From Verrucomicrobiales bacterium (GTDB lineage Bacteria > Verrucomicrobiota > Verrucomicrobiia > Verrucomicrobiales > DEV007), in assembly GCA_007123695.1 (NCBI GenBank), contig SLGN01000509.1, positions 1 through 15,742 of the forward strand: a stretch of DNA of 15,742 nucleotides. Reading direction: 5' to 3'. A program made the position numbers and the translations under genes. The notes under the pieces were generated by a model. That model ran no database searches. It saw nothing but the letters and a program-made list of their open reading frames with translations, and had not been told where the DNA came from. Below are positions 1-8,691 of this stretch, in pieces; position 1 is the stretch's first letter; each line of letters starts with the position of its first letter.

Positions 1-3000
1 AGCATGGCGATGTTGAAACGCTTGAGGCTCTCGGCGTGGCGCCGATGGAGCGGCTCCATGCGGTAGAGGGAGATCCAGACGGCGTCGAGCAGGTGGCCGG
101 GCACCCAGCGGCAGTTGTGGACGAGCTGTCGGAACAGGGCGCGGGCACGCTCCGCATTCTTGGATTCCATGGCCTCCAGCATCTCGGTTCCGAAGTCGCC
201 GACGTCGCCGATGGCCGCCTCGATTTCGGTCTCGGGGATGTCGAGAAGCTCCCGCAGGCTTTGCCATTCCGCCCACCAGGCGGGCTCGCTCTTCCAGACG
301 GCACGGGCCAGCCCGGGATCGTCGGCGAACTCGAGCATGGCCTCCAGCCGGGCCTCCATCGCGGTGTGTTGACGGTAGAAGTCGCGATTCGCTCCGACGA
401 GGGAGAGCACGCCGAGAGCTTCCTCGGGGCGGCCAAGTTCGAGGAGGAGATGGGCTCGGCGCAGGAGACCGTCGCCGGCGGACGCATACTGGACGAATCG
501 CTCGATTTTGGCCCACGCCGCTACCGCTTCCTCCCATCGTCCCAGCTTCTCGAGACAGTCGGCCTCGCGATGAATCGCGGTCGGCGCGAAACCTTCCGGG
601 ATGCCCGGCTCCGATCCGAGCGAAGCGTAGTGGGCGACCGCCCCGTCGAGGTCCTTGGCGAGGTTTTCCAGCATGCTTCCCTCGAGGAAGCGCACCTCCC
701 AGCAGTTGTCGTCGCCCTGCGGGATGCGGCCCCCTATGTCGAAGAGATGCCGCAGCAGGGCGGAAGGCGTGCCGGCCCCGCCGACGCGCTCGGAATGCTC
801 CAGGTTGGAGGCGGCACGCCAGACGAGGCGGAAGAAGTCGCCGTCGGGCTCGTGGGTGGAAAGCAGGTGCAGGGCGAGTCGGTGGGCGAGGCCGGTGTTC
901 CCGTTGCGTTCGGCCTCGGCAAGGCCCGCGGTGGCGGCGTCGCGGTCGGGCGGCCAGCCGTGGGAGGGAGGCGCGAATGCGGGCAGGTCCGGATTCGCCG
1001 CGACGAAGGCGCGGAAATCCTCCTGCAGCCGGGCGGCGGCGGCGTGGCCCCTGATGCTTGCGGTTGCGGCGGCCAGAGCTTTGGGTAAATCCTCGCCGGC
1101 GACTTCGGGGGCCATTTCCTCCAGAAGGGCAAGCAGCGCCTCGGACCTGTCGTCGCGGCCGTCTTTCCCGAAGCTCGGAGCGATGCGGGCGAGGTGGGCC
1201 AGGGCGGGCTCGGCTTCGGCCCCGAAGCTTTCGTTGAAATCGGCGAGCAAGGCGGCAAGCTCCGCCTCGCGGTCGAGTTCGAAGAGATGCTGGACCGCCC
1301 TGCCAAGGAGGAACGGCGCCGAATCCTCCTGCCCGAGTTCGAGGCCCGCGCGGGCGGCGGCCAGGCCGGGCTCGTGCTGCTCCAGATCGCCGCGGGCCCG
1401 GGAAAGCTGCAGCGAGGACCATGCGCGGCGGAAGGGGGCGAGAGCCTCGTCGCCCGCGAGCGGTTCGAGAATGCCGACCGCATCCTCGGGGCGGTCTTGG
1501 GCGAGGATGGCGAGGGCGAGCAGATACCGGGCCCAGGCCAGAGTGTCCGGGTCGATTTTCGAAGAGGGCTTTGCGAGGAGCTGGCGCAGGGCGGTCTCGG
1601 CCTCCGCATCCTTGTCCTCGCCGAAATCCGCCGCAGCGAGCCGGACGCGCGCCTCGAAGACAGTCCGCGGATCGTCGGAGAACAGCTCGATGGTCTTGCG
1701 CAGGGCGGCCCGGCGAAGCCCCGGATTTCCCTCCTCGGGATAGCGCTGGTCGACTAGTGCGAGCTGGCCCTCGCCCGTCGGCATGAGCGGAAACTTCCCC
1801 AGCGCCGGAGCCGCGCCCGACGCGGGGGCGGGCGTGGCGTCGCCGGACGCGGCCAGCCAGAGAGGTTTGCTCAGCCACGCATCGAGGGACCGGCCCCCGC
1901 GCCAGACCACATTGTGTTCGGCGGGCTCGATGCTGGAGCGGACGACCCGCGCCTCGTAGAACAGGCGGCAGAGGGAACCCTCCGTCTCCCAGCGAGCCTC
2001 GACCTCGTAGGGCTCGGCGTCGAGCCGGAAAGGCGGGGGCGGCTCGGCGGCGCTCCAGCCATCGGGCAGGCTCACTTCTCCGGTGACCCGCCAGGTGACG
2101 GGCCAGACGAAGCGGGCCGTCTCCCGGGTCTCGTCCTGCCCCACGTGGAGCTCGACGGGCGCACCGGCGGGAAAGGGCAGGGCGACACGTTCGCCGTCCC
2201 CCATGCCCGACCGGGTGAAATAGGCGCGCCAGACGAGGTCGGGCGCGGACGGTTCGGTGTCGAGGTCGACGAGATTCGCCCCGGGCACGAGATCGTCGAG
2301 CGTGCCTTGGGCGTCGCGTTTCCATTCCTCGCGGCTCATTTCCTCGTAGTAGGCGCGGTCGAAGGCGAGGAAGTAGCCGCTGCTGCGGGACTCCAGCCAT
2401 CCTTCGAGCGAACCGTCCTCGCCCTGCTCGGCATCGAGGTGGTAGTGGACGAGTCCGCCCGGCGAGACGGGCGTGCGCACCCATTCGACGCCGTCCTCGA
2501 GAATCACGAGCGCCTCCCGGTCGCTGCTGGATGGCGACAGCATCCCCGGGGTGACGTGGTGGATGGTGGGATCGGTGAATTCCCACCCGCGCGGCGTCTT
2601 CACCGCCACGATGGCGTGGTTGAAATGGCGTGCGTCGGGGCTGCGCCGCTCGACCCGCCCAAGATGTTCGGTCTGGATCAGGGCGAGACGGGCTTCGATT
2701 CCGAGGGACCGGAGCAGCAGGGCGGCGAGGTTCGACTTGTCCTTGCAGTCGCCGAAGGCCGAGTTCCACACCTCCTCCGGGGCACGAGGCTGCAACGCGC
2801 CAAGCCCGAACTCGAGGCCGGTGTAGCGGATGTCGCGAGCCACGCGGGCGAGAACCGCTGCGATCTTTTCCGCCTTCGTCTCCGCGTCGCGCGTCCAATC
2901 CAGCGCCAGCGCGGCGAGACCCTCCGGCAGCTCCGACCTCTCGCCGAGCAGCCGGCCGTACCAGTCGGCGAAGGTCTCCCAGTCGGGCAGGGTCGTCAGG

Positions 3001-3833
3001 AAGACGGCGGGCCCGGCCTGGGTCGCGAGCGGCCGCCCCGGCTCTGCGCGGATGCCTTTGATCCTTTCCTTTTCATAGTTCCAGACGACCCAGTCTTCCC
3101 CGGCGGAACTCTTCGCTACCTTGGGAATGCCGGAGCCGAGACGGGTCTCGCGAAGCCGCTCCGAGAGGGAGGCGGGCAGGTGGAGGAGGGTGCGCGAGCT
3201 GCGCGTGGGCCAGTAGGCGCCCCAGACCTCCCAGAAGCCGAAATGGCCGGGAATGCGCGGTTCCAGCTCCTCGACCACGACGAGATTGCGCGTGACGGTG
3301 CCCGGCTTCACTCCCGGATAGATGATCCGCATCTGTCCGCGGTCCATGTAGATCTTGTCGCTGGCGTTTCCCTGGGGCGACTCCATGATGACCGATCCGT
3401 CCGCCACCGGCAGGGCCGTTCCTCCGGGCGGCAGGGAGAGGGCTTCGACGAGATGGATGCGCTGATCCCAGGTGCGGAAGGAGTAGGTGTCCTCGGCGGC
3501 CAATCGGGCTCCGGATTCGTTCAACGCCTCGTAGACGCGGTGGTAGACGAGGAGGCGGCGTCCCTCCCCGTCTGAATGGGCGATGGTTTCGTCGAGCAGG
3601 ATGATCCCGTCCTTGCCGGAGGCATCGAAGTCGCCGCGCCGTTCGAGGACCGTCTCCAAAGGCGTGAGCAGCGGCGCAAGCTTTTCGAAGAAAACGGCCG
3701 GCGGCTCGCGGGAAAGCTCCAGCGCCGCGGCGGCGCGACGGTCCGGCGCAGAGTCCTCGCCGGGGGCCGACGGAGCGAGGAGCAGCAGCGCGAGAACGGG
3801 CGTCGCCATTCGTGGAACTTGGAGCATGGACAT
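1..3833 (-). CDS. Secreted DUF3857 / transglutaminase-like protein with long helical C-terminal region (3' end outside window)
   Basis: An open frame runs from an ATG at 3833 to the left edge, giving 1277 residues with no stop seen. The N-terminus (MATPVLALLLLAP from Met9) is a signal peptide, so the protein is exported. Residues about 40-240 fit DUF3857, including IIYPGVKPGT and a FWEVWGAYWPT segment. A transglutaminase-like core follows. Its catalytic triad can be read directly: Cys363 in FGDCKDKSN, His406 in HFNHAIV and Asp421 in FTDPT. From about residue 650 the chain becomes Ala/Leu/Glu-rich and helical, with TPR-like repeats (for example DGAVAHYASLG and LGRWEEAVAAWAKIERF). Members of this family are periplasmic or surface proteins in Bacteroidota and PVC bacteria. 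Their substrate is unknown, and peptide cleavage or cross-linking is inferred only from the fold. Met1 (3833), Met3 (3827) and Met9 (3809) are all possible starts. The next gene upstream on the same strand ends 82 bp away. Confidence 0.9.
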   Translation of the reverse strand, partial: MSMLQVPRMATPVLALLLLAPSAPGEDSAPDRRAAAALELSREPPAVFFEKLAPLLTPLETVLERRGDFDASGKDGIILLDETIAHSDGEGRRLLVYHRVYEALNESGARLAAEDTYSFRTWDQRIHLVEALSLPPGGTALPVADGSVIMESPQGNASDKIYMDRGQMRIIYPGVKPGTVTRNLVVVEELEPRIPGHFGFWEVWGAYWPTRSSRTLLHLPASLSERLRETRLGSGIPKVAKSSAGEDWVVWNYEKERIKGIRAEPGRPLATQAGPAVFLTTLPDWETFADWYGRLLGERSELPEGLAALALDWTRDAETKAEKIAAVLARVARDIRYTGLEFGLGALQPRAPEEVWNSAFGDCKDKSNLAALLLRSLGIEARLALIQTEHLGRVERRSPDARHFNHAIVAVKTPRGWEFTDPTIHHVTPGMLSPSSSDREALVILEDGVEWVRTPVSPGGLVHYHLDAEQGEDGSLEGWLESRSSGYFLAFDRAYYEEMSREEWKRDAQGTLDDLVPGANLVDLDTEPSAPDLVWRAYFTRSGMGDGERVALPFPAGAPVELHVGQDETRETARFVWPVTWRVTGEVSLPDGWSAAEPPPPFRLDAEPYEVEARWETEGSLCRLFYEARVVRSSIEPAEHNVVWRGGRSLDAWLSKPLWLAASGDATPAPASGAAPALGKFPLMPTGEGQLALVDQRYPEEGNPGLRRAALRKTIELFSDDPRTVFEARVRLAAADFGEDKDAEAETALRQLLAKPSSKIDPDTLAWARYLLALAILAQDRPEDAVGILEPLAGDEALAPFRRAWSSLQLSRARGDLEQHEPGLAAARAGLELGQEDSAPFLLGRAVQHLFELDREAELAALLADFNESFGAEAEPALAHLARIAPSFGKDGRDDRSEALLALLEEMAPEVAGEDLPKALAAATASIRGHAAAARLQEDFRAFVAANPDLPAFAPPSHGWPPDRDAATAGLAEAERNGNTGLAHRLALHLLSTHEPDGDFFRLVWRAASNLEHSERVGGAGTPSALLRHLFDIGGRIPQGDDNCWEVRFLEGSMLENLAKDLDGAVAHYASLGSEPGIPEGFAPTAIHREADCLEKLGRWEEAVAAWAKIERFVQYASAGDGLLRRAHLLLELGRPEEALGVLSLVGANRDFYRQHTAMEARLEAMLEFADDPGLARAVWKSEPAWWAEWQSLRELLDIPETEIEAAIGDVGDFGTEMLEAMESKNAERARALFRQLVHNCRWVPGHLLDAVWISLYRMEPLHRRHAESLKRFNIAM

Positions 3834-3839
3834 GGCCCC

Positions 3840-3869
3840 GTTCTATCCCGGCGCGGTCGACTTTGACAA
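3840..3869 (-). promoter_or_regulatory. Candidate sigma70-type promoter giving a leaderless transcript for the DUF3857 gene
   Basis: On the minus strand TTGTCA (3869-3864) is followed after 18 bp by TAGAAC (3845-3840). These match the sigma70 consensus at 5/6 and 4/6 positions. A start site about 7 nt downstream of the -10 box falls on the ATG at 3833, which would make the mRNA leaderless or give it a 6-nt leader to Met3. No Shine-Dalgarno sequence precedes the start, which agrees with this. This is a consensus match read by eye, not a mapped promoter. Confidence 0.35.
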
Positions 3870-3915
3870 GCACAAGTTGTCTTTCGCAGAGGATCGGGGA
3901 ACGCGCCCCCGCACC

Positions 3916-4479
3916 CTACTCGTCCCAGAACCGTCTCTCGAAAACCTGCCAACGTCCCTCGGCCTCGCGAACTTTCCCCGTCCAACCGGAACCGGACAGG
4001 GCCGGGGCGGAGTTTCTCCGCACGGAGACGGTCCAGACAGCTCCCTCGGAAGCCAGCTTCACCTCGATCAAGTCGCCGAACTCGCCGTCTTCCCGGTCGC
4101 GATAGCTGGTGCGGCTTTGCCCAGGTTGATGCGAGATCGTTTCCAGACGCGAGGCGGGCCGGGCCTTGGGGATCGTCTTGCGAATCTCCGCCAGGAGGGC
4201 CGGAGGCGGGTCCTGTCCGTTCCACGCGATGAACGAGAGAAAATGGATCTCTTCGGGACCAGGATGCGGCAACACCTTTGCGAGGAGTCCGACAGGAACG
4301 CCAGCGATACGTTTCTCCTCGTTGGGAGCATCTGTTAGGGAAACTCCGGTGCCTGAACCGTCTGCGCGATCCGATTCGGTGCGTGGACCATTTTGCGCGA
4401 CCAAGTCGTCCTCGACTCCCACGCAAAAGAAGAGGGCAATTACTCCGGCGGCGAACAAACCCGGCGCCGGATTCTTCAT
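3916..4479 (-). CDS. Small secreted protein of unknown function
   Basis: I do not recognise the family. From the ATG at 4479 the product is 187 residues. It begins with a signal peptide (MKNPAPGLFAAGVIALFFCV), with likely cleavage near LVAQ-NGP. There is no proper lipobox around the Cys. A polar low-complexity linker follows (TESDRADGSG), then a mixed alpha/beta region ending in alternating hydrophobic strands (VWTVSVRRN, GRWQVFERRFWDE). The C-terminal pattern looks like a compact beta domain. The frame stays open upstream to an ATG at 4521 (217-residue numbering Met17) and a TTG at 4569 (217 residues). I chose 4479 because it leaves a conventional signal-peptide n-region. No strong ribosome site favours any of the starts. 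The gene lies just upstream of the DUF3857 gene on the same strand and could be co-transcribed with it. Its base composition is visibly less GC-rich than its neighbours. Confidence 0.7.
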   Translation of the reverse strand: MKNPAPGLFAAGVIALFFCVGVEDDLVAQNGPRTESDRADGSGTGVSLTDAPNEEKRIAGVPVGLLAKVLPHPGPEEIHFLSFIAWNGQDPPPALLAEIRKTIPKARPASRLETISHQPGQSRTSYRDREDGEFGDLIEVKLASEGAVWTVSVRRNSAPALSGSGWTGKVREAEGRWQVFERRFWDE

Positions 4480-4780
4480 CCGAGTCCGCAGACGAGCCCG
4501 TCCATTCCGCTGCGTTTCCATTCGTTTTCCCAACTGCCGGTGGAACTTCCAAACCTGTAGGACTTTCAAGTCAGGCAGCCGCCCGTGGTGGCTCGCTGCG
4601 AAGGACAGGGTCGCCCGAACCGGTGTGTGCGGTCAATGGGATTCCTGGAAAAATTGCGGATTTCGGGCACGAGGGGTAAGCAGCCGATCGATCCGCTCTC
4701 TGGCCCGAACACGTCCCCCCCAGCCCTTGCCGCTTCGGGCGGGCATCCTGTAGACTCTCCCCAGCCCCCGGAACCGCCGC
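4480..4780. other. Divergent intergenic region between the small secreted gene and the cytochrome/DUF1553 gene
   Basis: About 300 bp with no convincing gene other than the possible N-terminal extension of the minus-strand gene up to 4569. It should hold promoters for both flanking genes. The heptamer TTCGGGC occurs at 4662-4668 and 4734-4740, with its reverse complement at 4703-4709. Nothing resembles an RNA gene or an insertion sequence. Confidence 0.5.
4727..4756 (+). promoter_or_regulatory. Candidate promoter for the cytochrome/DUF1553 - DUF1501 unit
   Basis: TTGCCG (4727-4732) and TAGACT (4751-4756) are separated by 18 bp, each matching sigma70 consensus at 4/6 positions. The predicted start near 4763 would leave a leader of about 18 nt before the ATG at 4781. 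The match is modest and was found by eye. Confidence 0.25.
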
Positions 4781-7150
4781 ATGTCCAAGGTGTCCCCCGT
4801 CTCGCGCCTTTGCCTCCTCTCTCTGCCCCTGCTCATCACCGGGGCGGCGGGACCGTCGCGAGGCGACGAAAAGGCCGACCTCGCCTTCTTCGAGTCGAAG
4901 ATCCGGCCCGCCTTGGTCAAGCATTGCTACGAGTGCCATTCGGAGGACGCCAAGAAGCTCGGCGGCAAGCTGCGGCTCGACACCAAGGAGGAGACGCTGC
5001 GGGGCGGCGAATCGGGCGCGGCCCTCGTCGCGGGCAAGCCGGAGGAGTCGCTGCTGCTCTTCGCCCTGAAATGGGAGGACGGCCTGGAAATGCCGCCGAA
5101 GGAGCCGCTGCCCGAGTCCGTTGTCGCCGACTTCGAAAAATGGATTGCGATGGGCGCGCCGGACCCGCGCTCCGGCCCGCCCGTGCCGGTGGCCCCGCCG
5201 GAGGAAACGAGGACGTCGCACTGGTCATTCCAGCCGGTGGAAAAACCCGAGCTGCCGACGGTCCGCGACGCAGAATGGCCGCGCTCGGACATCGACCGCT
5301 TTCTCCTCGCCAGGATTGAGGAGGCCGGGCTCGCGCCGACCGCCGACGCCCCGCCCGAGCGGCTCGTGCGCCGGCTCCACTTCGACCTAACGGGGTTGGG
5401 TCCCTCGTACGACAGGGTTGGGTCCTTCGTCGCCGACCATGCCGCACGTGGGGACGAGGCCGTCGCCGATCTCGTCGACGAGCTGCTCGCCTCGCCCCAT
5501 TTCGGCGAGCGCTGGGGACGGCACTGGCTCGACGTGGCCCGATACGGCGAGTCGAACGGAAACGACGGGCTCAGCCGCAACCCGACTTTTCCCCACGCCT
5601 GGCGCTACCGCGACTACGTCATCGACGCCTTCAACGCGGACCTCCCCTTCGACGTCTTCGTCAGGGAGCAGGTCGCGGGCGACCTGATGGCATCCGCCGA
5701 CGCGGCCGAGCGCGACCGGCGCCTCGTCGCGACCGGTTTCCTCGCGCTGGGGGCGAAGCCGGCCAAGGCGATGAACGAGAACTTCGACATGGACGTGGTC
5801 GACGACCAGATCGCGGTGGTCGGCTCGGGGCTGCTCGGCCTCAGCGTGGCCTGCGCCCGCTGCCACGACCACAAGCACGACCCCATCCCGACGCGCGACT
5901 ACTACGCCCTCGCCGGCATCTTCCAGAGCACCGAGACGATGTGGGGGCTCGCCGCAAACGAGGGCCTCACCGCCCCGGCCACGGACCTGCACGTGCTGGC
6001 GACGGCGCCGAGGGTGCCGCCTCCGGCGGGCTTCGTCGAGACGGTTTCGCCGATCCAGTCGAATACCGGAAAGCCCAAGCCGATTCCGAAGCCGAAGTGG
6101 GAACCGGGCACGCCGCTGGCCATGGGCGTGCGCGACCGGCCTGCGCCGGAGGACGCGCGCATCAACCTCAAGGGCGAGTCGAAGAAGCTCGGCGACCGCG
6201 TTCCCCGGGGTTTCCTCACCGCCTGCGCCATGCCGGGGGAGAAGCTCGTCGAGCGGAAATCGGAGAGCGGCCGCCTCGAGCTGGCGGAGTGGATCGCGCG
6301 CCCCGACCACCCCCTCACTGCGCGGGTCTTCGTGAACCGGGTCTGGCGGCATCTCTTCGGCGAGGGCCTCGTGGCCACGCCCGACGACTTCGGCGTCTAC
6401 GGAGAACGTCCCTCGCATCCCGAGCTGCTCGACCATCTCGCGGCCCGCTTCGTCGGCGAACTGGGCTGGTCGACGAAGGCGCTGGTGCACGAGCTGGTCC
6501 TGAGCCGCGCCTACCGCCTCGACAGCGCCGCCGACGCCCGCCTCGCCGAAGCCGATCCCGACAACCGTCTCCACGCCCGCCATTCCCGCCGCCGCCTCGA
6601 GGCCGAGGCCATCCGCGACCGCCTCCTCCAGGCCAGCGGCGAGCTCGACCCGACCCGGCCCGAGGGATCGATCATCCGCCATCGCGACATCATGGTGCAG
6701 CTCGCGGGGAGCCTGCACGAGCCGAGCCGCCATCGCAGCGTCTACCTCTGCTACCTGCGCAACTCGCCCCCGCCCGAGCTGGCCCCCTTCGACCTGCCCG
6801 ACGCCCTCGCCACGCAAGGCAAGCGCGAGACCACGGCCCTGCCCGCGCAGTCGCTCTTCTTCCTCAACAGCCCCTTCGTGGTCGAACAGTCGCGGATCCT
6901 CGCGCGCCGCCTCCTCGCCTCTCCCGGATCCGCCGAAGACGGGGAGAAAGAGATCGCCGCCGCCGCAATCCGCCAGGTCTTTTCCCGCGACCCGCTCGGG
7001 GGCGAGGCCGACCGCATCGCCGCGCTCGCGCGGGACGCGGACGCGGCCTTGCGCGGGGAACAGCCCGACGCGACCCTGCGGCGTGAGATGGCCTGGGCAG
7101 CCGCCTGCCAGGGCCTGCTGGCGACCAACGAGTTCCGCTACCTCGACTGA
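4781..7150 (+). CDS. PSCyt1 / DUF1549 / DUF1553 (PSD1) planctomycete-type cytochrome c protein
   Basis: A 789-residue exported protein. Residues 1-28 form a signal peptide. A PSCyt1 cytochrome c-like region follows, with haem motif C49-Y-E-C52-H53. The DUF1549 (PSCyt2) region spans about 145-385; it includes [18 protein letters not shown] and a second haem-type motif, C358-A-R-C361-H362, in [11 protein letters not shown]. The DUF1553 (PSD1) region begins near residue 498 ([19 protein letters not shown]) and includes NRVWRHLFG at 519-527. The order is canonical for these multidomain proteins, which are greatly expanded in Planctomycetota and Verrucomicrobiota and usually paired with DUF1501 genes or sulfatases. 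An electron-transfer role in periplasmic polysaccharide breakdown is proposed for the family, but no reaction is established. The DUF1501 gene follows after 36 bp. The frame includes a short stretch of atypical codons at residues 203-224 (listed separately). The start is set by the signal peptide; no Shine-Dalgarno is present. Confidence 0.93.
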   Translation: MSKVSPVSRLCLLSLPLLITGAAGPSRGDEKADLAFFESKIRPALVKHCYECHSEDAKKLGGKLRLDTKEETLRGGESGAALVAGKPEESLLLFALKWEDGLEMPPKEPLPESVVADFEKWIAMGAPDPRSGPPVPVAPPEETRTSHWSFQPVEKPELPTVRDAEWPRSDIDRFLLARIEEAGLAPTADAPPERLVRRLHFDLTGLGPSYDRVGSFVADHAARGDEAVADLVDELLASPHFGERWGRHWLDVARYGESNGNDGLSRNPTFPHAWRYRDYVIDAFNADLPFDVFVREQVAGDLMASADAAERDRRLVATGFLALGAKPAKAMNENFDMDVVDDQIAVVGSGLLGLSVACARCHDHKHDPIPTRDYYALAGIFQSTETMWGLAANEGLTAPATDLHVLATAPRVPPPAGFVETVSPIQSNTGKPKPIPKPKWEPGTPLAMGVRDRPAPEDARINLKGESKKLGDRVPRGFLTACAMPGEKLVERKSESGRLELAEWIARPDHPLTARVFVNRVWRHLFGEGLVATPDDFGVYGERPSHPELLDHLAARFVGELGWSTKALVHELVLSRAYRLDSAADARLAEADPDNRLHARHSRRRLEAEAIRDRLLQASGELDPTRPEGSIIRHRDIMVQLAGSLHEPSRHRSVYLCYLRNSPPPELAPFDLPDALATQGKRETTALPAQSLFFLNSPFVVEQSRILARRLLASPGSAEDGEKEIAAAAIRQVFSRDPLGGEADRIAALARDADAALRGEQPDATLRREMAWAAACQGLLATNEFRYLD
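5393..5430 (+). repeat. Short imperfect tandem repeat with central palindrome inside the DUF1549 coding region
   Basis: The 11-mer GGGTTGGGTCC occurs at 5393-5403 and again at 5415-5425. The match extends to 15 of 16 bases (5393-5408 against 5415-5430), a period of 22 bp. The perfect palindrome TCGTACGA (5405-5412) lies between the copies. The segment is read in frame as [13 protein letters not shown]. Codon choice changes here: CTA, TTG, GGT, AGG and GTT appear in a gene that otherwise uses CTC, GGC, CGC and GTC. It may be one copy of a dispersed genomic repeat; that part is inference. Confidence 0.6.
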
Positions 7151-7186
7151 ACGAACCCGACCGACCCACCCGCCACCCGATCCGCC

Positions 7187-8533
7187 ATGCAGCCGCCCCT
7201 TTCCCGCCGCCGCCTCCTCCGCTCCGCCTCCTGCGGCTTCGGCTACCTCGCCCTTTCGGCGCTTTGTCAGGAACGCGCCCTCGCCTCCTCCGCGCTCGTC
7301 CCGAAAGTGGCCCGCCATCCGGCCCGGGCCAAGCGCGTCGTCTTTCTCTGCATGAGCGGCGGCCCCGCGCAGCTCGACACCTTCGACTACAAGCCGCAGA
7401 CGGGGAGCAAGCCGCATCCCGGCTCGGTCTTCGGCTTCTCGCAGCATGGAGAGAGCGGGCTCTGGATCTCGGAGCTGCTGCCCGAGACCGCGAAGCACGC
7501 CGACAAGCTCTGCGTCCTCAACGGAATGCACGCCGACACCGGCAACCATGCCCAGAGCTTCCACCAGCTCCACACCGGCGACCGCCTCCGCCAGCGGCCC
7601 AGCCTCGGATCCTGGATCAGCTACGGCCTCGGCACGGAGAACCACAGCCTGCCCGGCTTCGTCAGCCTCAATACGTCGAAGCCGCAGGTCTACTCCAGCG
7701 CCTTTCTCCCCAGCGTCCATCAGGGCACCCCGGTGGGGGTCAACGGCGAGGACATGTCGGCGGCGACAATCCCCAACATCTCCGGGGGACATCTCCCCGC
7801 CTCGCTCCAGCGCCGCCAGCTCGACCTCGTCCAGGCGATGAACCGCGAGCACCAGTCCCTGCGGGCCGGGGACGCCGCGCTCGAGTCGGTCATCGAGTCG
7901 ATGGAGCTCGGCTTCCGCATGCAGTCCGAAGCCCCCGGCCTGCTCGACACCAGCAGCGAGCCGGCCGAGGTGCTGGAGCGATACCGCGTCGGACGCAGCG
8001 TCAGGGAGGGCACCTGCAAGCCGTCGGACTTCGGGCGGCAATGTCTCCTCGCACGCCGCCTCCTCGAGGCCGGGGTGCGCTTGGTCGAGCTCAACCACGG
8101 AAGCTGGGACCAGCACAAGAATCACCGCCGCGACCTGCGGGCCAACTGCGAGGCGACCGACGCGCCCATCGCTGCTCTGCTCGAGGATCTCGACCAGCGC
8201 GGCATGCTGGAGGACACCCTCGTGGTCTGGGGCGGCGAGTTCGGGCGTCCGGGCCTCGTCCCCGACGACGGCAAGGACGAGACCGGCCACAACGCCAACG
8301 GCTTCACCTTCTGGCTCGCCGGAGGCGGGGTGAAGGGCGGGCACGTCCATGGCAGGACCGACGACACCGGCGCCCGAGCCGTCGAGGGAAAGGTCCACTT
8401 CCGCGACCTCCACGCGACCATCCTCCACCTCCTCGGCCTCGAGCCCGACGCCCTCACCTACCAGCACGAAGGCCGCCCCCACCGGCTCATCGGGCCCGAA
8501 GGTGGCCGGGTGGCGCAAGAGATCTTCGCCTAA
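7187..8533 (+). CDS. DUF1501 family Tat-exported protein (sulfatase-like fold)
   Basis: 448 residues. The N-terminus has a twin-arginine motif, SRRRLL at 6-11, then a hydrophobic stretch to about residue 26, so export through the Tat pathway is expected. The DUF1501 core begins with [18 protein letters not shown] (53-70). It continues through [27 protein letters not shown] (348-354) and [14 protein letters not shown] (376-389), and ends in the characteristic [19 protein letters not shown]. Length and motif order are normal for the family. DUF1501 is related to the alkaline phosphatase/sulfatase superfamily. Its members almost always sit directly after a DUF1549/DUF1553 gene, as here with a 36-bp gap, and the two are presumably co-transcribed. 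Activity is not established. After WGGEFGR the usual TP is replaced by PG followed by a charged loop (DDGKDETG). The ATG at 7187 is the only start that keeps the Tat signal near the N-terminus; there is no Shine-Dalgarno. Confidence 0.93.
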   Translation: MQPPLSRRRLLRSASCGFGYLALSALCQERALASSALVPKVARHPARAKRVVFLCMSGGPAQLDTFDYKPQTGSKPHPGSVFGFSQHGESGLWISELLPETAKHADKLCVLNGMHADTGNHAQSFHQLHTGDRLRQRPSLGSWISYGLGTENHSLPGFVSLNTSKPQVYSSAFLPSVHQGTPVGVNGEDMSAATIPNISGGHLPASLQRRQLDLVQAMNREHQSLRAGDAALESVIESMELGFRMQSEAPGLLDTSSEPAEVLERYRVGRSVREGTCKPSDFGRQCLLARRLLEAGVRLVELNHGSWDQHKNHRRDLRANCEATDAPIAALLEDLDQRGMLEDTLVVWGGEFGRPGLVPDDGKDETGHNANGFTFWLAGGGVKGGHVHGRTDDTGARAVEGKVHFRDLHATILHLLGLEPDALTYQHEGRPHRLIGPEGGRVAQEIFA

Positions 8534-8691
8534 AGACCGCCTCAGGACGGCTCTGCGGATCCTCTCGGCATAGGAGGGCAGCGGCGAGCGGTGGAGGCAA
8601 CGAGCCACACTCCCTATTGGCGGGCTTGCCGGACTTAAGCTCCCCAGAGTTCTACTTCGCCCCGACCTCGACGGATGAGATACCCGGAGGA
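8534..8691. other. Convergent intergenic region
   Basis: 158 bp between the stops of the DUF1501 gene and the cysteine desulfurase gene. An imperfect hairpin can be drawn: CTGC 8553-8556 with GCAG 8578-8581, and TCCT 8560-8563 with AGGA 8572-8575. It has no T-tract, so I do not call a terminator. No ORF here looks like a gene. Confidence 0.4.

Noticed and set aside
36..3575. Long plus-strand open frames opposite the DUF3857 gene (36-1088 and 1914-3575).
   Set aside because: They mirror the codons of the real minus-strand gene, have no recognisable domain, and the minus frame carries a full transglutaminase triad and a signal peptide.
5405..5412. The TCGTACGA palindrome as an insertion-sequence target or attachment site.
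   Set aside because: There is no transposase, integrase or flanking target duplication around it. The tandem repeat and codon break are better described as a repeat within coding sequence.
8553..8581. An imperfect hairpin between the convergent DUF1501 and desulfurase genes as a terminator.
   Set aside because: The stem is broken by an internal loop and no T-tract follows on either strand.
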